This document shows, piece after piece, positions 43,904 through 51,586 of a DNA stretch of 64,000 nt. Every line of letters starts with the position of its first letter. Position 1 is the stretch's first letter. Below the pieces are notes generated by a model. It was not told where the DNA came from. It worked only from the letters and a program-made list of their open reading frames with translations, and searched no databases. The stretch comes from Dinghuibacter silviterrae (lineage in GTDB: Bacteria; Bacteroidota; Bacteroidia; Chitinophagales; Chitinophagaceae): the NCBI RefSeq assembly GCF_004366355.1, contig NZ_SODV01000002.1, forward strand, positions 2,334,768 to 2,398,767, read 5' to 3'. Both the position numbers and the translations under genes were made by a program.

Positions 43904-46252
43904 ATGCGCCGCGTCCTCGGAAATACGCTCCTATGGCTTCTGTCTATGACCGCCTGCAATGCCGGGCCCGTTACGCTCGTGCGTGACGGCGTCAGTACGT
44001 ATACGATCGTGATTCCGGCGGAGGCCAGCAAGGCGGAGCGTGATGCGGCCAGCGTGTTGCAGCGGTATCTCGCGCTTGTGAGCGGGGCGACGCTGCCGAT
44101 CGTATCCGAGAGCGACCTGCCCAAAGGCGCGGTGGCCGCCGGCCCCGCTGCGGCTGGCCCCTCTGCTCCGGGTGCCGTCTCCGCCGCGCGCGGCGCCATC
44201 TTCCTCGGCAAAACCGCCGCCGCCCGCGGCGCCTTCGACTTCTCCAAAATCCACGACGACGGCTTCTTCATCGCCACCCGCGACGACGCCCTCTTTATCG
44301 CCGGTGCCCACGGCCGCAGCACCGTCTACGGTGTCTACGAATTTCTCGACCGCTACCTCGGCTGCAAAAAATACGACGCCGGTCCCGCCGTGGTACCGGC
44401 CGCCCGCACGGTCACGGTAGACGGCGGGGTGTACGACCTGCAAAACCCCTCTTTTTCCTACCGTCAAACCTACTACCCCCCTTCTTCGGACCCCGAGTAC
44501 CTGGAATGGCACCACCTCCACCAATTCGAGGACCTTTGGGGTGTGTGGGGACATTCGTATTTCAAATTCGTACCGCCGTCCACCTATTGGGCGGCCCATC
44601 CGGAATATTACGCACTGGTCGATGGCCGTCGCAGGCCCACCCAGCTTTGCCTCAGCAATGACACCGTTTTCCAGCTCACCGTCGCCTTTTTGAAGGAGCG
44701 GATGGCCCGCAACCCAGACGCGCTCTACTGGTCCATCGCCGCCAACGATGACAACGGGTATTGCACCTGCGACCGCTGCCGCCGCGCCGACACCGAAGAA
44801 GGCAGCCCTTCGGGCTCCCTCATCCGTTTTGTCAACCGCGTGGCCGAGCAGTTTCCCGATAAAGTCTTCACTACCCTCGCGTACGGCTATACCAGCAAAG
44901 CTCCCCTCCACACCGCCCCCGCCTCCAACGTATACGTCATGCTCAGCAGCATCGATGCGCCCCGGCAGCGGCCGTTTACGTTGGCAAACCTCGATGCCTG
45001 GGCCCGCCTGACGCCGCGGCTTATGCTTTGGGACTACACCACCCAGTTTACCAACTATGCTGCGCCCTTCCCCGATTATGCGGTGTTGCAACCCAACCTT
45101 CAATATGCGCTGCAGCACGGTGTGCGCGGTGTCTTTGAACAAGGTTCCGGCGAAACCTATGGCGACATGGGGGTGTATAACTCGTATGTGCAGGCGGCAC
45201 TGCTGTGGAATCCGTCCGCCGACGTCCACCGGTTGACGACCGACTTTTGCAACGGCTACTACGGGCCGGCCGCCGGCTCCTATATCGCCCAATACCTCGA
45301 AGCGCTTTCCGCGGGGCTTGCCCGCTCAGGGATGCTGCTTGATATTTATGGGAATCCTGTCAATGAATACAACAGTTTTTTGACACCAGAAGCGATCGAT
45401 GCGTTGTCGACCTTGCTGGATAAGGCGGAAGCCGCCGCGGGGGCATCGCCGGCGCCGCCCAGGGCCGCCCAGGGCCCGCCGCTTGCCGCCGCGGCTGCAC
45501 CGCCCGCAAACGTCCCCTACGCCGCCCGCGTCGCCGCCACCCGTCTCCCTCTCGAATACACGGTTCTCCAGCAGTCCCGCTTTTACGGCATCGAGCCCCA
45601 CGGCTATCTACAGCCCGACGGCCAAGGTGGCTACACCGTCCGCCCCAACTGGTCCGCCCGCGTGGACCGCTTCGTAGCGGCCTGTTTAAAAGCTGGCGTA
45701 AAGGAACTCTCAGAAGGCGGCCTTTCCCCCGCCGCCTACGCCGCCGAATGGAAGACCATCTTCGCCCATGGCTGGGAGCCCACCAAAGCGCTCCACACCG
45801 CCGTAACGCTAGCCCACCCCTACGTCGAAGACTATCCCGCCAAGGGTGAGCGCACCCTTACCGACGGGATGCCCGGGTTTAACGATTTCAGCTACAACTG
45901 GCTTTGTTTTTATGGGGTCGATATGGGCGCGACCATCGACCTTGGGACAGTTCAGCCGTTCAGCCATGTGCACATGCACTTCCTATATGACCCACGGCAC
46001 TGGATCTTTTTACCGCGCGAGGTGCGGGTAGAGACGTCTGTCGATGGGACACATTTTACATCGCTTGGTGTTCACCCCTACCCCGCGCCGGATGAGGATT
46101 ATACCTTGTCCATTGTGGACTGTGCCTTCACGGGGGGCGTCTCCGCGCGTTTTATCCGCGTCACCGCAGTCGTGCCTGCGGCGCTGCCGGAGTGGCGGCC
46201 CAGCGCGACGAAGAAGGCGATGATTTGCTGTGATGAGGTGTGGGTGCAGTGA
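43904..46252 (+). CDS. DUF4838 glucuronidase-like lipoprotein
   Basis: 782 residues. The signal peptide ends LSMTAC, a lipobox. The N-terminal domain (IVIPAEASKAERDAASVLQRYLALVSGATLPIV) is GH67-N-like; the DUF4838 barrel follows with GRSTVYGVYEFLDRYLGC, WHHLHQFEDLWGVWGHSY, IAANDDNGYCTCDRCRRADTEEG and GVFEQGSGETYGDMGVYNSYV. The C-terminal 130 residues form a discoidin-like domain (WLCFYGVDMGATIDLG ... FIRVTAVVP). Two Ala/Pro/Gly insertions are present (about 78-97 and 510-535). Related to alpha-glucuronidases, activity unproven. It starts 1 nt after the YaiO gene, so it may trim or bind the polymer of the synthase cluster. Confidence 0.85.
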   Translation: MRRVLGNTLLWLLSMTACNAGPVTLVRDGVSTYTIVIPAEASKAERDAASVLQRYLALVSGATLPIVSESDLPKGAVAAGPAAAGPSAPGAVSAARGAIFLGKTAAARGAFDFSKIHDDGFFIATRDDALFIAGAHGRSTVYGVYEFLDRYLGCKKYDAGPAVVPAARTVTVDGGVYDLQNPSFSYRQTYYPPSSDPEYLEWHHLHQFEDLWGVWGHSYFKFVPPSTYWAAHPEYYALVDGRRRPTQLCLSNDTVFQLTVAFLKERMARNPDALYWSIAANDDNGYCTCDRCRRADTEEGSPSGSLIRFVNRVAEQFPDKVFTTLAYGYTSKAPLHTAPASNVYVMLSSIDAPRQRPFTLANLDAWARLTPRLMLWDYTTQFTNYAAPFPDYAVLQPNLQYALQHGVRGVFEQGSGETYGDMGVYNSYVQAALLWNPSADVHRLTTDFCNGYYGPAAGSYIAQYLEALSAGLARSGMLLDIYGNPVNEYNSFLTPEAIDALSTLLDKAEAAAGASPAPPRAAQGPPLAAAAAPPANVPYAARVAATRLPLEYTVLQQSRFYGIEPHGYLQPDGQGGYTVRPNWSARVDRFVAACLKAGVKELSEGGLSPAAYAAEWKTIFAHGWEPTKALHTAVTLAHPYVEDYPAKGERTLTDGMPGFNDFSYNWLCFYGVDMGATIDLGTVQPFSHVHMHFLYDPRHWIFLPREVRVETSVDGTHFTSLGVHPYPAPDEDYTLSIVDCAFTGGVSARFIRVTAVVPAALPEWRPSATKKAMICCDEVWVQ

Positions 46253-46253
46253 G

Positions 46254-46261
46254 TAATTTTG
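46254..46261 (+). promoter_or_regulatory. Promoter -7 box of the lipoprotein gene
   Basis: TAATTTTG matches TAnnTTTG and ends 14 nt before the ATG at 46276. No well-spaced TTG lies upstream. It starts just past the DUF4838 stop codon and marks the change to an AT-richer region. Confidence 0.5.
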
Positions 46262-46275
46262 ATTACATTCAGTGC

Positions 46276-46779
46276 ATGAAAGCAGCAACCCTCCAACCCC
46301 TCTTTTTCCTGATGATACTGACCGCTTCGTGTAAAAATCCACAAACGGTGAACGCACCTCAAAACGAAAAAAGAGATACCCTTGAAGCGCCCCCAAAAGT
46401 TCTTGCAAGTACCCCTATTGACACGACTTTCGCCAATGAAAACTTCTTTAGCTTTTGGCATAGATTCAGGACGGCCGTCCTCGACTCAGACACGGCTAAA
46501 ATTATCGGAATGACGGAATTTCCGTTTCAAACCAGGGGCCCTTTGGATGATGATCCCGACACATCGTATGATAAAGAAAATTTTATTCCCGTTTTTTATT
46601 CACTTTTAGATCAATCGGGCGGGATTGACACGAGTGGGGCCACTGAAGTAGACGGCATCAATAAAACGTTTTATCCAAATAAAAAGGACACTTATAATGA
46701 CCAGCAGGCGAGGGTTGGGGATTTTTGTTTCAAGAAGACAGGCGCGGGCTGGAAGCTGTATTTCGCCTATACAAACTAG
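46276..46779 (+). CDS. Small lipoprotein, unknown
   Basis: 167 residues from ATG 46276. Lipoprotein signal LQPLFFLMILTASCKN (Cys near residue 19), then a linker (QTVNAPQNEKRDTLEAPP) and a globular domain with NFFSFWHRFRTAVLDSDTAKIIGMTEFPFQTRGP and VGDFCFKKTGAGWKLYFAYTN. The pattern of a short helix, a substrate loop and a final 'W-K-L-Y-F' strand recalls NTF2-like/DUF4348 lipoproteins in Bacteroidota, but the match is too loose to name. Lower GC than the preceding genes. Confidence 0.72.
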   Translation: MKAATLQPLFFLMILTASCKNPQTVNAPQNEKRDTLEAPPKVLASTPIDTTFANENFFSFWHRFRTAVLDSDTAKIIGMTEFPFQTRGPLDDDPDTSYDKENFIPVFYSLLDQSGGIDTSGATEVDGINKTFYPNKKDTYNDQQARVGDFCFKKTGAGWKLYFAYTN

Positions 46780-46794
46780 GAGGATAGTATTCAT

Positions 46795-47952
46795 CTACTG
46801 AATATCTTGAAGTTTATTCCATGGAATAACTTCCACGCCGTTACTTCTTTTTTGCGTTTCGTCACCGCCGTAGATGAGATAGCTTTTTTCAAAATTTGTA
46901 AGTTTTTGCCAGAAGGTCAGCCCCTTGAAAAATTCGGGAATGACTGTCATACCGGCTTTGAGTTCCATCCCCACGGCATAAGAGCCATGGTCAGCCACAA
47001 TGTCGACTTCGTGGCCGCTTACGTCCCGCCAATGAAAGAGGTTACTTCTCAACCCTTTGTTGAATCTGACCTTAATTAGTTCATTAATAATATAGTTTTC
47101 GAATAAGGGCCCACGGCTTGCATGCAGGCTCAACTGAGACGGAGAAGATATACTTAGTAGGGCGCAGGCAAGCCCCGTATCGTAGAAATACAACTTAGGG
47201 GATTTAGTGATACGCTTTGAAAAATTATTATAAAAAGGCGGAAGCAGGTGTATGATGTAGCTGGCCTGCAAGATTCCAATCCAAGAACCAATGGTTTTGT
47301 GGTCAACTCCGCATTCGATAGCAAGATTGTTTAAGTTCAATTCCTGTCCAACACGACCTGCACAGAGATATAATAGTTTCTGAAAGAGATTGAGGTTGGT
47401 GATATTTTTTATTTGACGGACATCCCTTTCGATATAGGTTCTTACATAGGAAGGAAACCAAAACGCAGCATCGACCCTATCATAGGTGACGGCAGGATAA
47501 CCTCCGGAAAATATCATGTTATTCAATGCAAGGTCATAGCTTTCGATTTTTTCTATTTCGTCATAACCAAAAGGAAGAAGTTCCAGATAACCGATGCGAC
47601 CTGCCAGGCTTTGGGTGATATTTTCCAACATCAGGAAATTGTTGGATCCCGTTAAAATGAATCGGCCTTTTTCATTGCTTTCATCCAATACCTCTTGGAG
47701 GTAGCTGAATAGTTCAGGAACCCGCTGGGCCTCATCTAAGATTGCTCCATCCGGTAGATTATTTAGAAATCCCCTGGTATCGGTAAGGGCTGCTTCTCTT
47801 ATATCCGGGTTTTCCAGCGATATATATTTCTTTTCCGGAAAGGCTGTACGGGCAAGCGTAGACTTGCCACTTTGCCTTGGACCGGTGAGCGCGACAGCTT
47901 TAAACTGGGTAGCCAGCTTTGTCAAAACTATTTCGGCGGTTCTTGAAATCAT
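46795..47952 (-). CDS. AAA ATPase with DUF4143 domain
   Basis: 385 residues. AAA domain with Walker A GPRQSGKST (about 24-32) and Walker B PDGAILDEAQRVP, sensor-type FILTGSNNFLMLENITQSLAGRIG, then a DUF4143 C-terminal region (FENYIINELIKVRFNKGLRSNLFHWRDVSGHEVDIVAD), which carries a nuclease-like ExK-like element (VDIVADHGSYAVGMELKAG). Family members are spread by horizontal transfer and their role is not established, although links to toxin-antitoxin or defence functions have been proposed. AT-richer than the surrounding core genes. Translation starts right next to a perfect palindrome. Confidence 0.93.
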   Translation of the reverse strand: MISRTAEIVLTKLATQFKAVALTGPRQSGKSTLARTAFPEKKYISLENPDIREAALTDTRGFLNNLPDGAILDEAQRVPELFSYLQEVLDESNEKGRFILTGSNNFLMLENITQSLAGRIGYLELLPFGYDEIEKIESYDLALNNMIFSGGYPAVTYDRVDAAFWFPSYVRTYIERDVRQIKNITNLNLFQKLLYLCAGRVGQELNLNNLAIECGVDHKTIGSWIGILQASYIIHLLPPFYNNFSKRITKSPKLYFYDTGLACALLSISSPSQLSLHASRGPLFENYIINELIKVRFNKGLRSNLFHWRDVSGHEVDIVADHGSYAVGMELKAGMTVIPEFFKGLTFWQKLTNFEKSYLIYGGDETQKRSNGVEVIPWNKLQDIQ

Positions 47953-47983
47953 GTATTTTTGGGAATCTAATTCCCAAAAATAC
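47953..47983. promoter_or_regulatory. Perfect 14-bp palindrome with embedded -7 boxes upstream of the DUF4143 gene
   Basis: Arms 47953-47966 and 47970-47983 (GTATTTTTGGGAAT and its complement) are exact with a 3-nt centre. Each arm contains TATTTTTG, a match to TAnnTTTG, so the element holds a -7 box on both strands. It begins at the base next to the ATG of the DUF4143 gene. Autoregulatory operator is the simplest reading. Confidence 0.65.
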
Positions 47984-48108
47984 GAATTTTAACTTAACAG
48001 CCTTATAATCAGTTAGATTGAAAGTGAATATTTCTGCTTTTGACGCCCCTCAGCTATGCTACTCTTCAAGTCGCTGATTTTCAGCTGTTTTTTGTAAGTT
48101 AGCGGTAT

Positions 48109-48885
48109 ATGTCTCGTTATCGCCTGCTTATATTGCTTCCGGTGCTCTCATCTCTAATAGGGCGGGCCCAGGACGATAATCTTCACGTCGATGCGGATGC
48201 TCAGGCCTGGAAATGTATCACGGCTACCATACAATTAATTCAACAAGATCGGGTTGCTGCTTTAGCAGGGCGGGTCGTTTATCCCCTTATTAGAGAAAAC
48301 CCCCTGCCCGATGTTACTACCCGGAAAGAATTTGGACAGGTATATAATAGGCTATTCGACTCCACTTTAAAACGGGTTTTAGTTGGTCTGAAGCCTTCGG
48401 ACCTATTTGAACATGAAGGGAATTGGTCCTATGGGCAGGGAGATGTCTGGTTCGATCCGGAAGGAAAGATCATTGCTATTAATTATTCTTCACCTTCCGA
48501 ACAACAACAAAAAGATTCTCTTACGGAAGAGACCTACCGTTTGCTGTACCCCGGGATTGCCCATTGGAAAAGGAATCTGCTCGTTTGTAAGGTGAGTAAG
48601 CGCCTTATTAGGATCGACGAGGTTGGTGATGACCTGCGATATATTGCCTGGGGTGAGGGCAAAACTATTTCGGAGAAACCGGATCTGGTGCTATTCAAGG
48701 GGGTGCAAGAGATGAACGGAACGATGGGAAGCTACACGATCACTTTTTTGAACGGCCCTTGGACCTACTCGTTTGAGTATACTGCAGTCAGTGACGATGT
48801 GGATGAATATCCTTCAAGTCTTTACCTGAATATATTGAAGAATGGTAAAAAGATCGCCCGGTATATCTGCCTGCAGACTAAATAG
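48109..48885 (+). CDS. Exported hypothetical protein
   Basis: 258 residues. Signal peptide SRYRLLILLPVLSSLIGRAQ then a helical segment (ITATIQLIQQDRVAALAGRVVYPLIRENPLPDVTTRKEFGQVYNRLFDSTLKRVL), a beta region with GNWSYGQGDVWFDPEGKIIAINY and a C-terminal beta domain (GSYTITFLNGPWTYSFEYTAVSDD). I do not recognise the family by name. The split of a helical 'limit the buffer' part and a 'WFD-EGKIIAIN' strand is common in lysozyme-inhibitor-like or DUF4878-like lipoproteins, but no claim is made. Located in the AT-rich stretch, convergent with the repeat protein. Confidence 0.7.
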   Translation: MSRYRLLILLPVLSSLIGRAQDDNLHVDADAQAWKCITATIQLIQQDRVAALAGRVVYPLIRENPLPDVTTRKEFGQVYNRLFDSTLKRVLVGLKPSDLFEHEGNWSYGQGDVWFDPEGKIIAINYSSPSEQQQKDSLTEETYRLLYPGIAHWKRNLLVCKVSKRLIRIDEVGDDLRYIAWGEGKTISEKPDLVLFKGVQEMNGTMGSYTITFLNGPWTYSFEYTAVSDDVDEYPSSLYLNILKNGKKIARYICLQTK

Positions 48886-48946
48886 CTTGGAGCGGTTCAC
48901 CTATTTCGATTAATGGATCCCAAAAAAAAGGTAAGTACATCCAATG

Positions 48947-49492
48947 TTAATTTTCCGGCCCCGCCTGCCTCCAAAAATTCATTTCAGGAAATGGACGGGG
49001 AGAGGAGTCTTCCGTGCTGCCCCCATTGGGTCCCGCGGATCTGAAGCTCGGGCAAAAGAAATGAACATGAGAATCCTGGTCGGTGCCCTGGACGATTTGG
49101 ATGGATCCGCCAGGAACGGTCATCCAGACCCTGGAGTGCTGATCGACCTTCTGGCCGATATAAACCCGGCCGCCAGACGCTAGGAACATCTCTACCTGGC
49201 AGTGCTGGTCTATTTTCTCGCCGATCGAAATAAGCGTGCCGGCCCTCAGGGTAACACTGCAATGTTGATCGATCTTCTGACCGATGTGGATCTCACCCCC
49301 TGCCTGCAGCAAGACGGAGGCATGATTATCGATCTTTTCCCTGATGGTGATGTTGCCCGTGACCACATATTTGGTGCCGGGTGCCGTATTTTCGATCTTG
49401 TCGAGATTGAGGTCGCCGTAGACATAGATCGTTGCAGGTTTTGCCGGAGCAAAAAAGGAGATAAGCATTAGAAATAGCGCAATAGGTTGCAT
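48947..49492 (-). CDS. Exported protein with five 20-residue beta-solenoid-like repeats
   Basis: 181 residues from ATG 49492; an in-frame ATG at 49528 lies within the promoter. Signal peptide (QPIALFLMLISFFAPAKPA). The mature part repeats a unit near 20 residues: ITIREKIDNHASVLLQAGGE, IHIGQKIDQHCSVTLRAGTL, ISIGEKIDQHCQVEMFLASG, VYIGQKVDQHSRVWMTVPGG and a degenerate IQIVQGTDQDSHVHFFC. Regular I-x-I-G and D-Q-H-x-x-V positions, plus a first TIYVYGDLNLDKIE unit, predict a right-handed beta-solenoid with ladders of Asp/His and Cys. The tail (about 145-181) is unordered. I know of no named family. Confidence 0.8.
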   Translation of the reverse strand: MQPIALFLMLISFFAPAKPATIYVYGDLNLDKIENTAPGTKYVVTGNITIREKIDNHASVLLQAGGEIHIGQKIDQHCSVTLRAGTLISIGEKIDQHCQVEMFLASGGRVYIGQKVDQHSRVWMTVPGGSIQIVQGTDQDSHVHFFCPSFRSAGPNGGSTEDSSPRPFPEMNFWRQAGPEN

Positions 49493-49525
49493 GTGAGGTA
49501 TTTTTAGGTTGAACAATGAGTGGGA

Positions 49526-49556
49526 CAAAATTAGCCGGCGCGCTCAGGTTTATCAA
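49526..49556 (-). promoter_or_regulatory. Complete Bacteroidota-type promoter of the repeat-protein gene
   Basis: On the minus strand TTG (49554-49556) is followed by a 20-nt spacer and TAATTTTG (49526-49533), matching the -33/-7 consensus TTG-N19-21-TAnnTTTG. The predicted transcript start gives a leader of about 27 nt before the ATG at 49492. Confidence 0.68.
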
Positions 49557-49606
49557 GGGTATAACTACGCTTTTTAAAAAGGATTCCTTTTTGTATTTTA
49601 ATCAGG

Positions 49607-49897
49607 ATGGTAAGAAAACCTATCAAAAGCGAAACTTTTATTTCCCCGGTCAATCATATCCCATTGCCGGATGCCATGAGGTATGTCCGGGAGAAAGACA
49701 GCGCCGTAACTGAGGACGAATTGGCGGAGAAGCTCGGGATTCCCGGGGAGCTCTTCAGGGCTTACCTTAGCGGTGAGGAATTACCCCCGGACGATCTGGC
49801 GCCAAAGCTCCTGTCGGCGTACAACCTTGGGATTGTGCGGGGAACTTCGATCGTAACGTATCAGCCTATGAGCGTGCCGCCGGAGCCGCCGGAATGA
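49607..49897 (+). CDS. Small hypothetical protein, HTH-like
   Basis: 96 residues. The central part AVTEDELAEKLGIPGELFRAYLSGEELPPDDLAPKLLSAYNLG reads as a helix-turn-helix like the lambda-repressor group (E-D-E-L-A-E-K-L-G-I-P then R-A-Y-L-S-G then L-L-S-A-Y), but the flanks are short and the second helix is followed by an acidic turn. The C-terminal tail is Pro-rich (PMSVPPEPPE). DNA binding is possible but unproven. Convergent with the YARHG gene, 16 nt between stops. Confidence 0.55.
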   Translation: MVRKPIKSETFISPVNHIPLPDAMRYVREKDSAVTEDELAEKLGIPGELFRAYLSGEELPPDDLAPKLLSAYNLGIVRGTSIVTYQPMSVPPEPPE

Positions 49898-49913
49898 CAT
49901 CCCAAGCCACCCC

Positions 49914-51050
49914 TCACTCCTTGCTCAGCAACACCTGCTCATTGCGCGTCAGTTCGCTTATGACAGGCCTATAGGAGGAATCCGGAATATACCAGGGCTG
50001 GCGCGCATAGTATGCTTGAATTTCCGGCGTTTTGAAGATATATCCCCTCCGCGCAAACGGCAGATTATGCAGGATCTTTTTTGACAATGCATCCGCGGCG
50101 TCACCAGGCCAGCCCGCATCGACCGAAAACGGCAGGTCGTCCAGGCGGTAATCGAAATTGAATGGCCCATTTCCGGTATGCTTTTCAAGTGATGAAGTGT
50201 AGTAAAAATAGGAATTCACCGCGGTGAGATAAAGTTCCCCCGCAGGCCGAAAGTTCATTTTTTTGAAAACAAGAATCCCCTTGCGCATAAAAAATTGCGA
50301 AACCTTGGGCGTCTTCTCATCCCCATACTGCTCCTTTCGCTCGATCTGGTTTCCGGGTCCGGTCATCGTCCATTCCGAAGAATGCTGAAAAAAAGTCTGA
50401 GAGATAGACAAATCCTGGTAATCGCCCATGTCCAGTTGCAACGTGAAATCATCGATTTGATGGTTGGCCCAGCGTTTTGCCGCCGTGAGCACATATTGAA
50501 GGCTGTACGTCTCCACCACCGAACTGGAAAAATCGACTGTATAGGTATGTTGAAGGATGTTCACGCCCTTGTGAAAGGTCGCCCGAAAGTGATATACATA
50601 AAAAAAATCAGCTTCCTCCTCGTCTCCTTCCTTCTCGGCCTGGGCAAGCGTAATGGTCTTGTACCTGCCCGCCCGGTAATAGCTCGTATCGTTTACAATG
50701 GCGACATGCCAGGGCACCATTGCCCCATTAAGATTGACCGTAAAATGGGATATATACCGTTGCCCGCTTGCAGAGGGCGAATGGTCCGCATCCCCCGAGG
50801 GTGAAAAAGCTTCAAAGCCCACCTCCAATTCCTTTTCCTGTTTCGGATTAAAGAACTCGTAATACACCGTTATCTGCGCCTGTTTCGGATTGATCCGCCG
50901 GATGGTCAGTATCTCCTTTTGCACGCTGATGTCGGTTTCATACATCGGGATCAGGTGGTTGCCGTTGGCTCGGAAAGCGCCGTCATTGGCGCGGCAACAG
51001 GTAGCCAGGAAGAAGAATATAGGGAGGAAAAAAAAGGGTTTAGGGTTCAT
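49914..51050 (-). CDS. YARHG-domain exported protein
   Basis: 378 residues. Signal peptide with a lipobox-like LATCC (residues 15-19). A large beta-rich domain with DUF4424-like features (MYETDISVQKEILTIRR ... ITVYYEFFNPKQEKELEVGFEAFSP ... FHKGVNILQHTYTVDFSSSV) is followed by a C-terminal YARHG domain: HNLPFARRGYIFKTPEIQAYYARQPWYIPD, close to the consensus where ARRG stands for YARHG. YARHG domains are extracellular and presumed peptidoglycan- or surface-associated; function not established. It is transcribed on the opposite strand to the small lipoprotein gene at 51119. Confidence 0.85.
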   Translation of the reverse strand: MNPKPFFFLPIFFFLATCCRANDGAFRANGNHLIPMYETDISVQKEILTIRRINPKQAQITVYYEFFNPKQEKELEVGFEAFSPSGDADHSPSASGQRYISHFTVNLNGAMVPWHVAIVNDTSYYRAGRYKTITLAQAEKEGDEEEADFFYVYHFRATFHKGVNILQHTYTVDFSSSVVETYSLQYVLTAAKRWANHQIDDFTLQLDMGDYQDLSISQTFFQHSSEWTMTGPGNQIERKEQYGDEKTPKVSQFFMRKGILVFKKMNFRPAGELYLTAVNSYFYYTSSLEKHTGNGPFNFDYRLDDLPFSVDAGWPGDAADALSKKILHNLPFARRGYIFKTPEIQAYYARQPWYIPDSSYRPVISELTRNEQVLLSKE

Positions 51051-51118
51051 TTAACCAAAATAATACAAAACCGTGAAAACACCTTTTTATTCGCCTTTGG
51101 CTTTGGGTATATTGCCAG

Positions 51119-51472
51119 ATGAAAAAATCAATCCTTGCGGCGTCCCTTTGCCTGCTTCTTTTTGCCTGCGACAGCGAGTCTGCTGTCAAGTCCCTTACCC
51201 CAGCCCAGAAACTGGCCATCCTCGACAACATCGACACCAGCGACGCCAAAGTAAAAACCATGGATGCGCTTTTACAAAGCCTGTCCGCCAAGTTCCACGA
51301 ACCGCAGGACACCATCGCCGACTACACCTCCAGGGCAGAGGGCGTGCTAAAAGACAAGGGCATTGTCTCCACCAGCCTGGACATCATGGGCGACCTGGAC
51401 AAGCTACAGGCGCCGGATAGCCTGGACTATAGGGGGGCGATCACCATGTACCTGATGATCCGGTCAAAATAG
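51119..51472 (+). CDS. Small lipoprotein, unknown
   Basis: 117 residues. MKKSILAASLCLLLFACDSE gives a clear lipobox (LFAC). The mature part is helical: SLTPAQKLAILDNIDTSDAKVKTMDALLQSLSAKF then TSRAEGVLKDKGIVSTSLDIMGDLDKL and a short C-terminal helix (RGAITMYLMIRSK). No family recognised. It starts 68 nt from the divergent YARHG gene. Confidence 0.75.
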   Translation: MKKSILAASLCLLLFACDSESAVKSLTPAQKLAILDNIDTSDAKVKTMDALLQSLSAKFHEPQDTIADYTSRAEGVLKDKGIVSTSLDIMGDLDKLQAPDSLDYRGAITMYLMIRSK

Positions 51473-51550
51473 ACCATTTTCCTGGCGGCGTAACCAAGCC
51501 ATTGATTTGCTATAGTGATTTTTCGGCATAAGTATCAGATTGTCAGCGCG

Positions 51551-51581
51551 TTGAATTATTGCCAATAAATAACTAATTTCG
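51551..51581 (+). promoter_or_regulatory. Promoter of the kinase-like pseudogene
   Basis: TTG (51551-51553), a 20-nt spacer and TAATTTCG (51574-51581), one mismatch from TAnnTTTG. The ATG follows 5 nt later. The promoter seems to have outlived the gene. Confidence 0.45.
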
Positions 51582-51586
51582 CATAA

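Noticed and set aside
49577-49593. AAAAAGGATTCCTTTTT as a terminator before the 96-residue gene
   Set aside because: The symmetric centre leaves no room for a loop, so it cannot fold into a stable hairpin of full length; it may be by chance in an AT-rich leader.
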